Source of the DNA: Nitzschia sp. DOCU1
Taxonomy: Eukaryota > Bacillariophyta > Bacillariophyceae > Bacillariales > Bacillariaceae
DNA: 64,000 nt
Reading direction: 5' to 3'
Assembly (NCBI GenBank): GCA_951394045.1
Contig: OX595985.1
Coordinates: forward strand, 930,001 to 994,000
In this document: one piece after another, positions 61,913-64,000 of the stretch
Layout: the number at the start of each line of letters is the position of its first letter
Position numbering within the stretch: the first letter of the stretch is position 1
Program-made: the position numbers and the translations under genes
Notes under the pieces: generated by a model
Seen by the model: the letters and a program-made list of their open reading frames with translations, nothing else
Told to the model about the DNA's origin: nothing
Database searches by the model: none

Positions 61913-64000
61913 ATGCCTATCCGATTCACCGTATTTTTTTGGCACCGATTCCCGTGGATGGGACTGTTACTCCTCTGCGGCAGGACAATTGTGACAAAAA
62001 GCACCGCAGCAAGAGCTTTCTCGTCTTCTTCCGTAAACCGTTCGTGGAAGAATAATCTCTTCACCGTTCATAGAGGAGGATCCCAGCTGTTTGCCGAGCG
62101 GAACGGGGAGCCTTCGGACGAATCATCATCGTCATCACAAGAAGAGCGAGTCCCAGCCACTGGCTGGAATCACAATACACCGAGCAACCCAGACTTTTGG
62201 AGGCCAGTCAACGGTGATAGATCATCATCATCGCCACAGTCATCTCAGTCGAAAAGTGAAGGAGAGTCCAAAGCTTCACGTACTGGCTGGTTGCACAACA
62301 CAGCATCCAAAGGGAAGCCGACGACGCCTCCCAACAAGGACGGAAGCAGCACGTCTGGGAAAGGAATTTCGATAGCGCAAGATCGCCTGAAACAAGCCAT
62401 GTTGCAGCAAGAACGAAATCATCGAATTACATCACCACCGGCATTTCACGCCTGTGGAAGTGGCAGGCAAATAGTCGTCACCGAACACCTATTGTCCGTT
62501 CCCCTTCTTTCACCAGACAGCAAGGCCCCTCGCTTGGATCTGGCTTTCTCCATTGTCGAAGAAGTCAAGGACGAAGCTACCGGGAAATGGTTTCAATCTC
62601 TCAACGACATGACACCTCAAAAGCGTGCACAAGCTTATATCGAAAAGGCTGCTCTAGCAAATGCCGATGACATGATGATCTATTTGCAGGGTGGTCCAGG
62701 CTTTGGATCTCCGGTGCCTGTCGTCGGCTTGGGATTCTCTGGTGAGAGCACCTGGGGCGCCAAGGCCTTGACCAAATTCAAACGCGTAGTCTTGATGGAT
62801 CAGAGAGGTACAGGCAAGTCGTCTACTATCACCAAGCAGACCTTGGAGAAACGTTTTCCAGACCTCTTTTTGCTGGACGACCAAGGGGACGCCTCTCTTG
62901 AAAGTCTGGCAGCCTCCTTTCCGGAAAAGTATGAACAATTTCAACTAGCATTACAGGAAGCAACCAACTATATGGCGCAATTCCGCGCGGACAAAATAGT
63001 CCAGGATGCCGAATACCTTCGCGAGGCGTTGATGCTTCCCAAAGAACCGGGATCCGATCCACCGGGGCCACGACCGTGGGGAGGCGCACTTGGCCAATCC
63101 TTTGGAGGGTTTTGCATGATGTCTTACCTGTCATTTGTAGAACATCCTCCGCGTATCTGTCTGATTACGGGTGGCATTGCCCCCATGTTGACGCCCGCCT
63201 ACGATGCGTACTCGAAACTATGGGAACGGGTCAAGGATCGAAGTCTGGCTTACTACGACATGTATCCAGGGGATGTGATAGTCGTCAAACGGATTGTTAA
63301 AACACTCCTGGAACAGCCCGCAAAGTTGCCATCAGGGGGCTCATTGACGGCCCGACGCTTCTTGCAGTATGGCATGGCGTTGGGGGGAAGCCCGGCCAGC
63401 TTTGCCTCGATGCACAATCTGTTTTCATCTGCCTTTTTGGATTCGGAGTCGACCGAGTTGACGCGGGCCTTCGTCAAGTACTTTGATTCTGCTCAGCCCT
63501 TTGATGATCATCCTATCTACTATTGGTTGCATGAAAGTATTTATGCGGATGGTCCAGAAAATTCACCGACCAACTGGGCAGCTGATCGAGCCTACAAGAA
63601 CAAGCCAGAGGAATTTGACTACCTAAAGACATGCCTGGACGATTCCGTCCCCACGTTATTCTTTGGAGAAATGGTATTTCCGTGGATGTCCGAAGACTAT
63701 GCGGAATGTTCCGGTGTGGGGTGCACGGCTCTAGCGAACGCCTTGGCTAGCAAGGAAGACTGGGGCCCGCTTTACGATGGTCCTCATATGCGCAAAATTT
63801 TGGGAGATGGTATCTCGCGTGCGGCAGCAGTCGCTTACTACGGTGACATGTACGTCGACTTTGACTTGTCCATGGAGGTTGCCGCTCGAGGCGGTCCCTT
63901 GGAAAAGTGTAAAGTCTACGTGACTAACGAGTATCAGCACGGCGGAATCCGAGACGATGGCGCCAACATCTTTGCCAAATTGTATGGCATGGCAACCGGT
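61913..64000 (+). CDS. Prolyl-iminopeptidase-like alpha/beta hydrolase (S33), plastid-type leader, 3' truncated
   Basis: One open frame from the ATG at 61913 to the window end (696 codons, no stop). The leader has a hydrophobic part (MGLLLLCGRTIVTK) and then STAARAFSSSSVNRSW, an Ala-Phe junction like diatom plastid signals. A Ser/Pro-rich linker of about 140 residues follows. The S33 domain then shows YLQGGPGFGSP (the oxyanion loop, with Gln where HGGPG is usual), VVLMDQRGTGKSS, and the nucleophile in GALGQSFGGFCMMSYL. Later family blocks include ITGGIAP and YYGDMYVDFDLS. These enzymes cleave N-terminal proline from peptides. The His of the triad probably lies near the final YQHGGIRDDG or beyond the edge. 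Confidence 0.88.
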   Translation, partial: MPIRFTVFFWHRFPWMGLLLLCGRTIVTKSTAARAFSSSSVNRSWKNNLFTVHRGGSQLFAERNGEPSDESSSSSQEERVPATGWNHNTPSNPDFWRPVNGDRSSSSPQSSQSKSEGESKASRTGWLHNTASKGKPTTPPNKDGSSTSGKGISIAQDRLKQAMLQQERNHRITSPPAFHACGSGRQIVVTEHLLSVPLLSPDSKAPRLDLAFSIVEEVKDEATGKWFQSLNDMTPQKRAQAYIEKAALANADDMMIYLQGGPGFGSPVPVVGLGFSGESTWGAKALTKFKRVVLMDQRGTGKSSTITKQTLEKRFPDLFLLDDQGDASLESLAASFPEKYEQFQLALQEATNYMAQFRADKIVQDAEYLREALMLPKEPGSDPPGPRPWGGALGQSFGGFCMMSYLSFVEHPPRICLITGGIAPMLTPAYDAYSKLWERVKDRSLAYYDMYPGDVIVVKRIVKTLLEQPAKLPSGGSLTARRFLQYGMALGGSPASFASMHNLFSSAFLDSESTELTRAFVKYFDSAQPFDDHPIYYWLHESIYADGPENSPTNWAADRAYKNKPEEFDYLKTCLDDSVPTLFFGEMVFPWMSEDYAECSGVGCTALANALASKEDWGPLYDGPHMRKILGDGISRAAAVAYYGDMYVDFDLSMEVAARGGPLEKCKVYVTNEYQHGGIRDDGANIFAKLYGMATG

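Overview
The window looks like nuclear DNA of a photosynthetic stramenopile, most likely a pennate diatom such as Phaeodactylum tricornutum (inference). Genes are packed on both strands with short gaps. Introns are few, GT-AG, and about 73-100 nt long. Several proteins start with a signal peptide followed by a phenylalanine at the predicted cleavage point, the diatom plastid-import signature. The gene families (nuclear pore, HECT ligase, complex I, Dhh1-type helicase, DAG lipase) are eukaryotic. Many exon joins below were found by reading splice sites and checking codon phase; no transcript evidence was available.

Layout. 1-2 kb: gene relics (a broken MiaB-type methylthiotransferase piece and an Sm/LSm-like piece). 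2-9 kb: a secreted glycosidase-like protein, a two-domain GNAT acetyltransferase of the spermidine acetyltransferase type, a CorA metal channel and a Ser-rich coiled-coil protein. 9-18 kb: a Nup160-type nucleoporin, a nucleolar L1-fold protein and an MFS transporter. 18-24 kb: a secreted or plastid repeat protein with duplicated introns, a second two-domain GNAT gene, an LRR protein and RAE1. 24-33 kb: a STAND-type ATPase with TPRs and a UBE3-type HECT ligase. 33-41 kb: an ER thioredoxin/PDI, an SDR, PUS7, an atypical SDR and NDUFA13. 42-50 kb: an F-box plus beta-helix protein, a TrhO-type rhodanese fused to a MIB/HERC2-like domain, a TPR protein and a plastid-type HAD phosphatase. 51-56 kb: a DDX6/Dhh1 helicase, a serine racemase/threonine dehydratase carrying a frameshift, and two head-to-tail 696-bp repeat copies. 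56-64 kb: an AlkB-like dioxygenase fused to an SRA domain, a diacylglycerol lipase and a prolyl-iminopeptidase cut by the window edge.

The genes do not form one pathway. A theme is RNA and nuclear function: Nup160 and RAE1 (mRNA export), DDX6 (mRNA decay), PUS7 and the TrhO-like protein (RNA modification), the L1-fold protein (ribosome assembly). The most striking gene is the AlkB-SRA fusion at 56.3-59.1 kb, which would couple an oxidative demethylase-type domain to a modified-cytosine reader. It sits directly beside the tandem 696-bp repeat.
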